Source: Pollutimonas nitritireducens
Lineage (GTDB): Bacteria; Pseudomonadota; Gammaproteobacteria; Burkholderiales; Burkholderiaceae_B
DNA length: 64,000 nt
Direction of reading: 5' to 3'
Assembly: GCF_002849615.1 (NCBI RefSeq)
Contig: NZ_PDNV01000008.1
Span: forward strand, 186,001 to 250,000
In this document: positions 25,239 through 34,239 of the stretch, one piece after another
How positions within the stretch are numbered: position 1 is the stretch's first letter
How the letters are laid out: every line of letters starts with the position of its first letter
Position numbers and translations under genes: made by a program
Notes under the pieces: generated by a model
The model's database searches: none
Seen by the model: the letters and a program-made list of their open reading frames with translations, nothing else
What the model was told of the DNA's origin: nothing

Positions 25239-26231
25239 ATGTTTCAACCATCCAAAACCTTGCTAGGCACTTCGCTGGCCGCACTGCTGCTTGCCATGCC
25301 CATGGGCGCAATGGCCCAAAGCGCCGACAGCTACCCCGATCAACCCATACGCCTGATCATCCCCTACCCCCCCGGTGGCGCCACCGACGTCATTGGTCGT
25401 ATCGTGGGCAAGAACCTTAGCGACGAAATCGGCAAGCAGGTCGTCATCGAAAACCGTGGCGGCGCTGGCGGCAACATCGGTGCGGCCGAGGTCGCACGCG
25501 CCAAGCCCGACGGGTACACACTGCTTATGGGCGCACTGACGTCGCACTCGGTGATGGCCACGCTGGAAAAAGGCAAGCTTCAATACGATCTGCAAAAAGA
25601 CCTGACGCCTGCGGGCGTGGTGGGCTTCGTACCCCTTGTGGCCGTGGTGAACCCGTCGGTGCCTGTCAAATCGTTGAATGAACTCGTGGACTATGCCAAG
25701 AAAAATCCTGGCAAGCTCAATTTTGCATCGTCGGGCGCTGGCGCGCCGCAACGCATGGCCATGGAATTGTTCAAGCAAATCGCCGGCGTCGATATCGTGC
25801 ACGTCGCCTACCGGGGTAGCGGCCCGGCCATGACGGACTTAGTCGGCGGCCAGGTTCAAGTCATGACCGAGACAATGCCGGCGGCCATCTCGTTCATCAA
25901 GTCCGGGCAGCTGCGTCCCTTGGCGGTGCTGACCCCAGAGCGCGTGTCCATGTTGCCCGACGTACCCACGGCCAAGGAACAAGGCCTGACCGGTTTCAAC
26001 GTCAGCTCCCTGTTTGGCGTCATGGCGCCTGCGGGCACCCCTGCCCCAATTCTCGAAAAAATCAACAAGGCACTGCTGGCAGGGCTTTCAAAGAAAGCAG
26101 TCAAAGATCAGCTGCTGCAGCAAGGCGTCTATGCCGATCCCCTGGCCCTCGAGCCTTCGAAAACCAGGCTCACCGCCGAAGTCGAGCAATGGGCTAAAGT
26201 CATTCGCGATGGCAACATAACCGTCAATTAA
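25239..26231 (+). CDS. Bug-family periplasmic solute-binding protein
   Basis: A 330-residue secreted protein: signal peptide to about GAMAQSADSYP, then PYPPGGATDVIGR, VIENRGGAGGNIGAAEVA, KPDGYTLLMGA and HVAYRGSGPAMTDLVGG. ATG 25239 follows a purine-rich leader. It is 18 bases before an IlvD/Edd-family dehydratase, so the pair is probably an operon and the ligand probably a sugar acid or similar hydroxy acid. A local LysR gene lies convergent beyond the dehydratase. Confidence 0.93.
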   Translation: MFQPSKTLLGTSLAALLLAMPMGAMAQSADSYPDQPIRLIIPYPPGGATDVIGRIVGKNLSDEIGKQVVIENRGGAGGNIGAAEVARAKPDGYTLLMGALTSHSVMATLEKGKLQYDLQKDLTPAGVVGFVPLVAVVNPSVPVKSLNELVDYAKKNPGKLNFASSGAGAPQRMAMELFKQIAGVDIVHVAYRGSGPAMTDLVGGQVQVMTETMPAAISFIKSGQLRPLAVLTPERVSMLPDVPTAKEQGLTGFNVSSLFGVMAPAGTPAPILEKINKALLAGLSKKAVKDQLLQQGVYADPLALEPSKTRLTAEVEQWAKVIRDGNITVN

Positions 26232-26249
26232 CGAAAAAAGCACACATCC

Positions 26250-27995
26250 ATGACCAAGAAAACTCCCTCGACTCCCGACATTGAAGCCACCGGTCTGCGC
26301 AAGGGCTTGACCAGCTATGGTGACAACGGCTTTTCGCTGTTTCTTAGAAAGGCCTTTATCAAGGGGGCGGGCTATTCCGATGAAGCCCTGGATCGGCCGG
26401 TGATCGGAATCGCCAACACGGGTAGCGCCTATAACCCCTGTCATGGAAATGTGACGCAACTCATCGAGGCGCTCAAGCGCGGCATCATGCTGGCGGGCGG
26501 GCTGCCCATGGACTTTCCCACGATTTCCATCCACGAAAGTTTTGCCTTCCCGACCAGCATGTATCTGCGTAACCTGATGTCGATGGATACCGAGGAAATG
26601 ATCCGGGCGCAGCCCATGGATGCCGTGGTACTGATAGGCGGTTGCGACAAAACGGTGCCGGCACAACTGATGGGCGCCGCATCGGCTGGAATACCCGCCA
26701 TCCAGCTTATCACCGGGTCCATGCTGACCGGCTCGCATCGCTCCGAGCGCGTCGGTGCGTGCACCGACTGCCGACGTTATTGGGGAAAATACCGGGCCGA
26801 AGAGATCGACGATCAGGAAATCGCCGATGTCAACAATCAGCTGGTGGCCAGTGTGGGCACCTGTTCGGTAATGGGTACCGCCAGCACCATGGCCTGCATT
26901 GCCGAGGCCTTGGGCATGACCGTACCGGGAGGGGCCAGCCCGCCCGCCGTTACGGCAGACCGCATGCGGATTGCCGAGATGACCGGCGCACAAGCTGTAG
27001 AAATGGCCCGCAGCGGCCTGACCATCGACAAGATACTAACTGCCGACGCCTTCGAAAACGCCATGCGCGTGTTGCTGGCCATAGGTGGATCCACCAATGG
27101 CATCGTGCACCTTGCCGCGATTGCCGGACGCCTGGGACTGGATATTGACCTCAAGACCCTGGACCGCATGGGCAGGGAAACACCGGTACTGCTGGACCTG
27201 AAGCCTTCCGGTCAGCACTATATGGAAGACTTCCACAAGGCCGGCGGCATGGCCACGCTGTTGCGCGAACTCAAGCCCCGGCTCAAGCTGGACGCCCTGA
27301 CCGTTACCGGCCGCACGCTGGGCGAAGAAATCGAACGGGCAGGCCCGGGCTTTCGCCAGGATGTCGTCAAGACCATGGACGACCCCATTTATCCACAAGG
27401 CGGCATCGCCGTACTCGAAGGAAACCTGTCGCCGGGCGGCGCCATCATCAAGCAATCCTCGGCCGATCCCGGGCTCATGGAACACGAAGGCCGGGCTGTG
27501 GTCTTCGAGAATGCCATAGACCTTGCCAACAGAATCGATTCTGACGAACTTGACGTCACCGCCGACGATGTGCTGGTTCTTAAGAATATCGGCCCGAAAG
27601 GCGCCCCCGGCATGCCGGAAGCCGGCTATATCCCCATTCCAAAAAAGTTGGCCGTCAAGGGCGTGAAAGATATCGTCCGCATTTCCGATGGCCGCATGAG
27701 CGGCACGGCCTTTGGCACCATTGTCCTGCACGTGACCCCGGAATCAGCCATCGGCGGCCCGCTGGCTTATGTGCAGAACGGTGACCGCATTCGCCTGAGC
27801 GTCAGCAAGCGCGAGATTTCGCTGCTGGTATCCGATGAAGAGATGCAGCGCCGCAAACAGGCGTCCCCCATTACACCACCGACGGCCGACCGGGGCTACA
27901 AGAAGCTGTTCCTGGATACCGTGACCCAAGCCGACCAGGGCGTTGACTTCGACTTCCTGCGCGCCGTGCGACCCGACCTTCCACCTTCAGCGTGA
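26250..27995 (+). CDS. IlvD/Edd-family dehydratase, probable sugar-acid dehydratase
   Basis: A 581-residue Fe-S dehydratase. Key blocks are ANTGSAYNPCHGNV (cluster Cys), IGGCDKTVPAQLMGAAS (cluster Cys), GTCSVMGTASTMACIAEALG (cluster Cys), LAIGGSTNGIVHL and RISDGRMSGTAFGTIVLHVTPES. A true IlvD gene lies at 56682-58367, so this one is probably not the branched-chain enzyme. The TGSHRSERVGACTDCRRYWGKY region resembles aldonate dehydratases such as arabinonate or xylonate dehydratase, giving 2-keto-3-deoxy acids. The neighbouring DapA-like gene could cleave such a product. Exact substrate unknown. Confidence 0.88.
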   Translation: MTKKTPSTPDIEATGLRKGLTSYGDNGFSLFLRKAFIKGAGYSDEALDRPVIGIANTGSAYNPCHGNVTQLIEALKRGIMLAGGLPMDFPTISIHESFAFPTSMYLRNLMSMDTEEMIRAQPMDAVVLIGGCDKTVPAQLMGAASAGIPAIQLITGSMLTGSHRSERVGACTDCRRYWGKYRAEEIDDQEIADVNNQLVASVGTCSVMGTASTMACIAEALGMTVPGGASPPAVTADRMRIAEMTGAQAVEMARSGLTIDKILTADAFENAMRVLLAIGGSTNGIVHLAAIAGRLGLDIDLKTLDRMGRETPVLLDLKPSGQHYMEDFHKAGGMATLLRELKPRLKLDALTVTGRTLGEEIERAGPGFRQDVVKTMDDPIYPQGGIAVLEGNLSPGGAIIKQSSADPGLMEHEGRAVVFENAIDLANRIDSDELDVTADDVLVLKNIGPKGAPGMPEAGYIPIPKKLAVKGVKDIVRISDGRMSGTAFGTIVLHVTPESAIGGPLAYVQNGDRIRLSVSKREISLLVSDEEMQRRKQASPITPPTADRGYKKLFLDTVTQADQGVDFDFLRAVRPDLPPSA

Positions 27996-28023
27996 CCCGG
28001 AATCGCGCATTCGGGTACAAGCC

Positions 28024-28902
28024 CTATGCGCGCGTTCCGAACAATGCCTTGGCCTCATCATAGACCGAGGCCGCCATCTTGGCATGATGGCCTTGCGCGT
28101 TCCAGATCAGGCCACTGCGACGGACGGGTGCGCGACCCGGCAGGGGGACACGCACGATGTCCAGCGACGGGTCCCACATGTAGGACCAGTCGGGCAACAG
28201 CGATACACCCAGACCTTCATGTACCAGCGAGGCAATGGCCAGCAGGCTGTCGATTTCCAGGCGCTGCCGGGTGCGTAATTGATGATCGCGCAGATAGCGG
28301 TCAGCCAGTTGGCCGCCATACACGCTGCGATCGTAGCGCAGAAAGGGCTGGGTCTCCAGCAACCAATGTGCAGCTTGCTCCTTCAGGCGGGTTGGCGCCA
28401 CGACCACCAGCGGCTCCTCCATGAACGCCTGCCATATGCAGTTCTTGGGGACGGCAAACTGCGGTTCCACGACAATCGCGGCATCCAGGTCGCCATTTGC
28501 CACTTTTGCACAAAGGTCAATGGAAGCGCCGGGCGTGATGAAAACTGAGGCGGTCGGATAAACGCCGTACAGCCGCTTCAATATTGGCGGCAGGACATTG
28601 GTCAAGGCGGACACGAAGCAGCCCATGCGCAGTTCCCCGGGCTGCGCGCCATCGACGGCCATTGCGCGCAGGTCGCGAATATTGCGTATGACGGCCCGCG
28701 TTCCTTCAAGAATGCGGATACCGCTTTCCGTCGGCTTGACGGACCGGCCCGAGCGCTTCACCAGGGCAACCCCCAGATCTTCTTCCAGCGCCTTGATGCG
28801 CGCCGCGATGGCTGCGGAAGTCAGGTCAAGCCGACGTGCGGCTTCGGCAAAGGAACCGGCCTCGACGACGGCGACAAAGCTCTGCATGTATTTCGTATCC
28901 AT
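28024..28902 (-). CDS. LysR-type transcriptional regulator
   Basis: A 292-residue regulator. I start it at ATG 28902 (MDTKYMQSF), which matches the N-termini of two related regulators in the window (30878-31849 and 45668-46537); an in-frame extension to 28953 is less likely. HTH: SFAEAARRLDLTSAAIAARIKALEEDLG. The effector domain contains FLRYDRSVYGGQLADRYL and ends in FGTRA. It is divergent from the DapA-like/dehydrogenase operon and convergent with the dehydratase, so it may control one or both. Confidence 0.92.
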   Translation of the reverse strand: MDTKYMQSFVAVVEAGSFAEAARRLDLTSAAIAARIKALEEDLGVALVKRSGRSVKPTESGIRILEGTRAVIRNIRDLRAMAVDGAQPGELRMGCFVSALTNVLPPILKRLYGVYPTASVFITPGASIDLCAKVANGDLDAAIVVEPQFAVPKNCIWQAFMEEPLVVVAPTRLKEQAAHWLLETQPFLRYDRSVYGGQLADRYLRDHQLRTRQRLEIDSLLAIASLVHEGLGVSLLPDWSYMWDPSLDIVRVPLPGRAPVRRSGLIWNAQGHHAKMAASVYDEAKALFGTRA

Positions 28903-29035
28903 GATGCTCGACCGTTGCGGGTTAAAGGCAAATAATTCTATTTTGTGAAACAAGGGAAAGCCACTTTAACTTATACCTTGCCCGAGCAATACTCTTGCAG
29001 TTCATTGAATAAAAAAATCTGCCAGTGGAGGCCTT

Positions 29036-29974
29036 ATGATTAACTCGAAAATGCGCGGTGTCCTGTCGCCCGTACTCACACCTTTCAACGCGGACTATTC
29101 GGTTTCCCGCCCGCGTTTCCTCAAACACTGCCGGTCGTTGATCGAGCAGGACGTCGGCCTTGCCGTATTCGGCACCAATTCCGAAGCCAATTCCCTGTCT
29201 ATCAATGAAAAGCGCCAGTTGCTTGACCTTCTGGTTGATGAAGGCCTGCCCACCCAGAAAATGATGCCCGGCACGGGCCAGTGCGCCGTCACGGACTCCA
29301 TCGAGCTCACGCGGCATGCAGTCGACCTCGGTTGCGCCGGCGTGCTGATGCTGCCGCCCTTCTACTACAAGGGCGTCAGCGACGAGGGTCTGTACCGCAA
29401 CTATGCCACCATCATCGATGCCATCGCCGACCCACGCCTGAAGATTTATCTTTACCACATTCCCCCGGTGTCGCAGGTGGGCATCAGCCTGGAGTTGATC
29501 GAACGGCTGTTGAAATCCTACCCCGAGAATATTGCCGGCATTAAAGACAGCTCTGGAAACTGGGACAACACGTTGGCCATGCTGAAGCAATTCCAGCCCG
29601 CCGGCTTCGATGTGTTTGCGGGCAGCGAGGCCTTCCTGCTGCAGACCTTGCGCAATGGCGGCGCAGGTTGCATCACGGCGACCGGCAACGTGAACCCGGC
29701 GGCCATTGCCCACCTGGGCGCCACCTGGCAGGACGACGACGCCGATGCGCAGCAGACGCGCTTGAACGAAGTACGAGGTGTCTTCCAGAAGCTGCCCATG
29801 ATACCGGCCATGAAATCGGCCATTGCAGCGCAGGCCCAGGATCCCAGCTGGTCGGTCGTCCGCCCCCCTCTTGTGGAACTAACGCCGGATCAAGCGGCTC
29901 AACTGAATGCCGACCTGGCTGCCATCGACTTTCAGATCGGCAATGCCAATGCGCTGGCCCATCTCGATGCTTGA
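29036..29974 (+). CDS. DapA-family (dihydrodipicolinate synthase-like) aldolase/lyase
   Basis: A 312-residue class I aldolase-fold enzyme. The Schiff-base lysine is Lys170 in AGIKDSSGNW, the catalytic tyrosine Tyr140 in YLYHIPP, and the carboxylate-binding GTNSE is at 46-50 where DapA has GTTGE. The family includes 2-keto-3-deoxy-sugar-acid aldolases and dehydratases as well as dihydrodipicolinate synthase and sialate lyase. Beside a sugar-acid-type dehydratase and a 2-hydroxyacid dehydrogenase, a ketodeoxy-acid aldolase or dehydratase is likelier than lysine biosynthesis. GTGGAG upstream supports ATG 29036. Confidence 0.88.
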   Translation: MINSKMRGVLSPVLTPFNADYSVSRPRFLKHCRSLIEQDVGLAVFGTNSEANSLSINEKRQLLDLLVDEGLPTQKMMPGTGQCAVTDSIELTRHAVDLGCAGVLMLPPFYYKGVSDEGLYRNYATIIDAIADPRLKIYLYHIPPVSQVGISLELIERLLKSYPENIAGIKDSSGNWDNTLAMLKQFQPAGFDVFAGSEAFLLQTLRNGGAGCITATGNVNPAAIAHLGATWQDDDADAQQTRLNEVRGVFQKLPMIPAMKSAIAAQAQDPSWSVVRPPLVELTPDQAAQLNADLAAIDFQIGNANALAHLDA

Positions 29975-29994
29975 GGCGCAGGCTTCCTGACGCG

Positions 29995-30936
29995 ATGGCG
30001 ATTTCTTCCGGCTTTCCTCCATTGCTCAAGATCGGCGTCTTTCCTTGCGCAGTAGAGGCCCGCCTGCGCACTACATTCGATCTCGTTGACCTGCACGAAC
30101 TCGACGACACCGCAGATCAACGGGCCCGCATTCAGGGCATTGTGACCCGTTCCAATTACCGCATTCCGGTCGAGCTCCTGGAACGACTGCCCAACTTGCG
30201 CATCATATGTACCAATGGGGTCGGCTACGACGGCATACCCCTGTCCTATGCTCGAAACCGGGGCATCGTCGTGACAAATACGCCCGACGTGCTCAACAAG
30301 GCAGTGGCGGAGCTTGCCGTCGGGTTGGTGCTGGCGCTACTGCGAAATATTTCGCAAGCCGATCAATTCGTGCGTACAGGTGCATGGCAGGCGGGGACTT
30401 TTCCGCTGGGCCTGAACTTGGCGGGCAAAAAGGTGGGAATGGTCGGCCTGGGCCGCATAGGCAAGGAAATAGTCGCACGGCTTTTGCCCTTCGAGGCCAC
30501 TATTGCGTACTCCGGTCGACAACGGCAAGACGTCGAGTGGCCATATTTCAACGACCTGGGTGCGCTGGCTGCGCACGTCGATATTCTTATCGTATGCTGC
30601 CCCGGGGGCCAGGCGACCTATCAAATCATTGATGCACAAGTCCTGGATGCGCTTGGTCCCACCGGCATCCTGGTGAACATTGCGCGCGGCAGCGTGGTCA
30701 ATCAAGTCGATCTGGTCAACGCCTTGGTCAATAAAACCATACTGGGCGCGGCGCTCGACGTCTTCGAGGAAGAACCTCTGGCAGACAGCCCACTCAGCCG
30801 TCTGAACAACGTCGTATTGACACCGCACATGGGCAGTGCCACACACGAAACCCGAATGGCAATGGCCGAGCTGGCCATCAAGAATCTGACGGATTTTTTT
30901 GAGACCGGCCAGGCGGCGACGCCGGTTGCGCAATAG
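29995..30936 (+). CDS. D-2-hydroxyacid dehydrogenase (GHPR-like)
   Basis: A 313-residue NAD(P)-dependent dehydrogenase. The nucleotide motif GLGRIG is at 151-156, and an SGRQR stretch after strand 2 suggests NADPH preference. The catalytic triad Arg231, Glu260 and His278 (TPHMGSAT) is complete. It probably reduces glyoxylate, hydroxypyruvate or a similar 2-oxo acid. ATG 29995 starts 20 bases after the DapA-like gene, so the two form an operon; longer in-frame extensions overlap that gene and lack homology. Its last 59 bases overlap the 3' end of the convergent LysR gene. Confidence 0.9.
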   Translation: MAISSGFPPLLKIGVFPCAVEARLRTTFDLVDLHELDDTADQRARIQGIVTRSNYRIPVELLERLPNLRIICTNGVGYDGIPLSYARNRGIVVTNTPDVLNKAVAELAVGLVLALLRNISQADQFVRTGAWQAGTFPLGLNLAGKKVGMVGLGRIGKEIVARLLPFEATIAYSGRQRQDVEWPYFNDLGALAAHVDILIVCCPGGQATYQIIDAQVLDALGPTGILVNIARGSVVNQVDLVNALVNKTILGAALDVFEEEPLADSPLSRLNNVVLTPHMGSATHETRMAMAELAIKNLTDFFETGQAATPVAQ

Positions 30937-31849
30937 TCAATTCCAGAAAAGCGCGCACAAGCTTTTCACGGGCATTGGCACGCAGCCATAAAAGCCCCAG
31001 ATCGCGCGTTGGCACAGGTTCCGGAAGACGATGACGCGTCAGCGCTGGGTCCAGCCGGTTTCCGTCTGCCCAATCGGGGAGTACTGACACCCCGAGGCCG
31101 GCCTTCACCATATCTGCAATGTAGTCGATACCATCCAACTCCAGCCGCACCAGCGGATACAACTTGTTGGCTCTCAGGTAATCGTCGGCCATCTTGCCCG
31201 CCACCACCCGTCTGTCGTAGCGGATGAAAGGTTGACTCCGGATGATGGAGAAAGGGTGCCCCGAAGGGTGTCCCGAAGGGTGCCCCGAAGGGTGCCCCGA
31301 AGGGTGTCCCAAAGGGTCATTCTTAACCATGTCGGACGGGGTCAGCAGAATAAGGCGTTCCGTGCGCAAGGTCTTCCAGCTGACGGTTTTTGGCACGTCA
31401 AAGAGTGGATGCACAAGAACGGCGGCGTCGAGCACACCGCTCATGGCCCGATCGTACAGGACGGTAGACGAACCTGGCTCGATCAGCACTTCGACATTGG
31501 GGTACTTTTCCACCCACCGCTTAAGGACGGGAACCAGCATGCCCTTGAGGGCGGACGGTGTCGCACCAAGCACCAAGGGACCCGCCGGCAGTTCGGTGCT
31601 GCTGGCCAGCGAATTGAAATTTTTCACTTCCTGAAGAAGCAGCTTTGCCTGCTTCAACACCTTGCCGCCCGCTTGTGTGGGCTGTACGGTCCGGCCTGCC
31701 CTTTCGACCAGGGCCGTTCCCACTTCCGCCTCCAGTGCCTTGAGCCTCAGCGACACGGCGGTGGGCGTCAGGTCCAGCGACCTGGCGGCCGCGGCGATGG
31801 AACCCAGTTCCACCACCTGCACGAAGCTTTCCAGAAAACGCGTATCCAC
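30878..31849 (-). CDS. LysR-type regulator with internal GHPS tandem repeat
   Basis: A 323-residue regulator, starting at GTG 31849 by alignment with its two paralogues (DTRFLESFVQVVELGS); ORF extension to 31882 is possible. HTH: SIAAAARSLDLTPTAVSLRLKALE. In the effector domain, between a TPSDMVKNDP stretch and the conserved QPFIRYDRR block, four GHPS units and a GHPF are inserted, encoded by five 12-bp repeats. The paralogues lack this insertion. Such a linker may be tolerated or may modulate the response. The C-terminus overlaps the convergent dehydrogenase by 59 bases. Divergent from the enolase-family gene, its likely target. Confidence 0.9.
   Translation of the reverse strand: MDTRFLESFVQVVELGSIAAAARSLDLTPTAVSLRLKALEAEVGTALVERAGRTVQPTQAGGKVLKQAKLLLQEVKNFNSLASSTELPAGPLVLGATPSALKGMLVPVLKRWVEKYPNVEVLIEPGSSTVLYDRAMSGVLDAAVLVHPLFDVPKTVSWKTLRTERLILLTPSDMVKNDPLGHPSGHPSGHPSGHPSGHPFSIIRSQPFIRYDRRVVAGKMADDYLRANKLYPLVRLELDGIDYIADMVKAGLGVSVLPDWADGNRLDPALTRHRLPEPVPTRDLGLLWLRANAREKLVRAFLELTIAQPASPPGRSQKNPSDS
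31251..31317. repeat. 12-bp minisatellite, five units, in frame within LysR gene
   Basis: Five complete 12-base units occupy 31251-31310 (consensus GAAGGGTGYCCC on the + strand) followed by a partial unit to about 31317. Units 1 and 5 vary by one or two bases. Unit length is a multiple of three, so copy-number change keeps the frame and adds or removes four residues (GHPS). Slipped-strand variation is therefore a real possibility at this site. Confidence 0.93.
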
Positions 31850-31919
31850 ATTTACTCCGGCAGTACCCAGGATGATCAGCACGGTCGCCGAAACACTGTT
31901 TTTCTTGTTTCTAAAGTCA

Positions 31920-31945
31920 GCAAAGCAATCTTGTTCTAGCTTTGC
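31920..31945. promoter_or_regulatory. Inverted repeat in LysR/enolase divergent promoter
   Basis: GCAAAGC (31920-31926) and GCTTTGC (31939-31945) are perfect 7-bp inverted arms separated by 12 bases. The site lies between the LysR start (31849) and the enolase-family start (32007), 61 bases before the latter. It is a plausible regulator site, but arm spacing is wider than a simple T-N11-A box. Confidence 0.4.
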
Positions 31946-32006
31946 ATATCAATAAGAATAACGTCAAGCACCAATATCCAATCCGCATTCAACAGGAGAA
32001 GTTTCC

Positions 32007-33131
32007 ATGCCCATTATCCAGTCCATCGAAGTCTGCGCTGCTGCCGTCCCGCTCGATACCGTCACGTCGTTCTCAAACCGCTCTGTCAGCACGCGGCATT
32101 ATGGCCTGGTCAGGATACGGTCCACCGACGGCGTCGAAGGAATAGGCTTTTGTTATGTCGGCAGTGCTGGCGGCGCCATCTTTGCCGCCGCCGTCAAAGA
32201 ACTGCTGGCGCCCGTGCTTATCAACCGCGACTCCTACGCGGTCGAAGGGCTATGGCAGAAAATGAACCAGGAAGCCCTGCTGCAAGGACGGGCTGGAACC
32301 GTAATGCGCGCCATCAGCGCCCTGGATATCGCCCTGTGGGATCTGAACGCAAAAACCCACGGCCTGCCACTACATAAATTCATGGGTGCTGTCGAGCTCG
32401 ACGCCGTGCCAGCCTACGCCAGTGGCGGCTATTACCTTGACGGCAAGACGCCGCAGCATCTGGGCGAAGAAATGGCCAGCTACGTGGACAAAGGTTTCAA
32501 GGCCGTGAAAATGAAATCGGGACGACTTTCTCCGCGTGAGGAAGAGGAACGCCTGAAAGCTGCCCGCGAAGCTATCGGACCCGACGTCGAATTGATGATG
32601 GACATGAACAATGCCTGGGCGGACACCACCGAAGCCATGCAATATGTCCGGCGTTTTGAACAGTACGACCCCTATTTCTTCGAAGAGCCCTTTCTGCCCG
32701 ACGACATCGACAATCATGCCCGCCTGGCCAAGCTGACCCGTGTGCCGATCGCCACCGCCGAAATCGGCTATGGCCGGTGGTACCACAAGGAACTGATGGA
32801 CAAGGGCGCGGCGTCCATCCTGCAGACCGACGCCGCGGTGTGCGGCGGCATCACGGAGTGGCGGCGCATTGCCCAAACCGCCGCCAGCTACGGATTGGTG
32901 ATGTGCCCGCACTGGTTCCATGACCTTCATGCCCCGCTGGTCGCCAGCACGCCCAACGCGCGCTATGTCGAATTTTTCTGGAACGACCAGGTGCTCAACT
33001 TCCGCAACCTGATCGACCGCCAACTTTCACATAAAGATGGCAACGTAATCCTGCATCAGGAGCCCGGACTGGGATTTGGCTTTGATGAGAAGTTCGTTGC
33101 CAAATTTGCCAGATGGGAAGTCATCAATTAA
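32007..33131 (+). CDS. Enolase-superfamily enzyme, mandelate racemase subgroup
   Basis: A 374-residue TIM-barrel enzyme. The KxK acid/base pair is Lys168/Lys170, metal ligands are Asp199, Glu226 and Glu252, and His302 follows Asp275; this is the mandelate racemase subgroup arrangement. Members abstract a proton alpha to a carboxylate and act as sugar-acid dehydratases, tartrate dehydratases or racemases. It is followed by a Bug receptor (49-base gap) and PncC. Together with the nearby IlvD-like dehydratase and DapA-like aldolase, sugar-acid use is likely; the substrate cannot be named. Confidence 0.9.
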   Translation: MPIIQSIEVCAAAVPLDTVTSFSNRSVSTRHYGLVRIRSTDGVEGIGFCYVGSAGGAIFAAAVKELLAPVLINRDSYAVEGLWQKMNQEALLQGRAGTVMRAISALDIALWDLNAKTHGLPLHKFMGAVELDAVPAYASGGYYLDGKTPQHLGEEMASYVDKGFKAVKMKSGRLSPREEEERLKAAREAIGPDVELMMDMNNAWADTTEAMQYVRRFEQYDPYFFEEPFLPDDIDNHARLAKLTRVPIATAEIGYGRWYHKELMDKGAASILQTDAAVCGGITEWRRIAQTAASYGLVMCPHWFHDLHAPLVASTPNARYVEFFWNDQVLNFRNLIDRQLSHKDGNVILHQEPGLGFGFDEKFVAKFARWEVIN

Positions 33132-33180
33132 AGCAGTAACACCGCCGCGTCAGCACAATAACAAGCCATGGAGAAAAAAC

Positions 33181-34155
33181 TTGATCAAATTAAAGCAAGC
33201 CCTGACACTATGTTGCCTCTCGTTCGCCATGGGCGGCATTCACGCCGCTCATGCCGCGGATGCCTGGCCCTCCCGAACCATCACCTATGTTGCGCCGTTT
33301 CCCGCCGGAAGCAATACCGACACTCTGGGACGCATCATTGCAGACCAATTGAGCAAAAAGCTGAACGTATCGGTCGTCGTGGAAAATCGGCCCGGCGCCA
33401 CCGGCATGATCGGGTCCACCCACGTCGCCAAGGCCAAGCCCGACGGCTACACCATTATGGGCGGCAGTATTGCGTCGCACGCCATCAACGCCGGTCTATT
33501 TCCCAATATGCAGTATGACGCCGTTCAGTCGTTTGAGCCCATCACCATCATCGGCTTCAATGCCAATACCTTGGTCGTGGCCAACAGCAGCCCGTTCAAA
33601 AACGTGACGGACGTCATTGCCGCGGCCAAGGCCGAACCAGACACGGTCACGTACGCGTCCTCGGGCATTGGAACCACCCAGCACCTGTCCGGAGTCCTGC
33701 TGGGACAAGAAGCCGACATCAAGGTGGTCCACGTGCCCTATGGCGGTAAGTCAGCGCTTCCCGACGTCATGGGCAAGCAAGTCAGCATGATGTTCGAAGG
33801 CCCCACCGTCGTACCGCACGTGCTCGCAGGCAGCCTGCGCGCCCTGGCGGTGACCTCGACCAAACGCATGGCCAGCCTGCCCGACGTACCGACAATGCGG
33901 GAAGCCGGCTTGCCCGATTACGAGATTCGAGCGTGGCAGGCGATCTTTGCGCCCAAGGGTACGCCCAAGCCCATTGTCGACAAGCTCCACCAGGCTGTCA
34001 GCGATATCCTGAAAACGCCCGAGGTACTGAAGCGGCTGGAGACGATGGGTGTCGAGCCCTCAGGCATGCCGCCTGCCGAGTTCGCCGAATTCCAGCAGAA
34101 GGAGATCGACAAATGGCGCAAGGTCATCAAGGCTGCTGACATAAAAGTCCAATAG
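33181..34155 (+). CDS. Bug-family periplasmic solute-binding protein (TTG start)
   Basis: A 324-residue secreted protein: signal peptide to about HAAHAADAWP, then PFPAGSNTDTLGR, VVENRPGATGMIG, KPDGYTIMGG and VHVPYGGKSALPDVMG. The start is TTG 33181, decided by GGAG at 33170-33173, eight bases upstream, and by the signal peptide beginning there; no ATG gives a sensible N-terminus. In a probable operon with the enolase-superfamily gene upstream. The GSNTD motif replaces the usual GG.TD. Confidence 0.9.
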   Translation: MIKLKQALTLCCLSFAMGGIHAAHAADAWPSRTITYVAPFPAGSNTDTLGRIIADQLSKKLNVSVVVENRPGATGMIGSTHVAKAKPDGYTIMGGSIASHAINAGLFPNMQYDAVQSFEPITIIGFNANTLVVANSSPFKNVTDVIAAAKAEPDTVTYASSGIGTTQHLSGVLLGQEADIKVVHVPYGGKSALPDVMGKQVSMMFEGPTVVPHVLAGSLRALAVTSTKRMASLPDVPTMREAGLPDYEIRAWQAIFAPKGTPKPIVDKLHQAVSDILKTPEVLKRLETMGVEPSGMPPAEFAEFQQKEIDKWRKVIKAADIKVQ

Positions 34156-34239
34156 CATGCCGAGCGGCGCGCAGCCGCGGCATGGCATTTGCTCCTGAAG
34201 CTGACTGACCCCATACCCCCAGCAGCGAGGTACACACCT

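Noticed and set aside
26250-27995. Calling this gene a second biosynthetic ilvD
   Set aside because: The canonical ilvD is at 56682-58367; this copy differs in active-site context and lies in an acid-catabolism neighbourhood.
31251-31317. Possible CRISPR-like repeat array
   Set aside because: Units are 12 bases with no spacers and lie inside a coding frame; it is a minisatellite.
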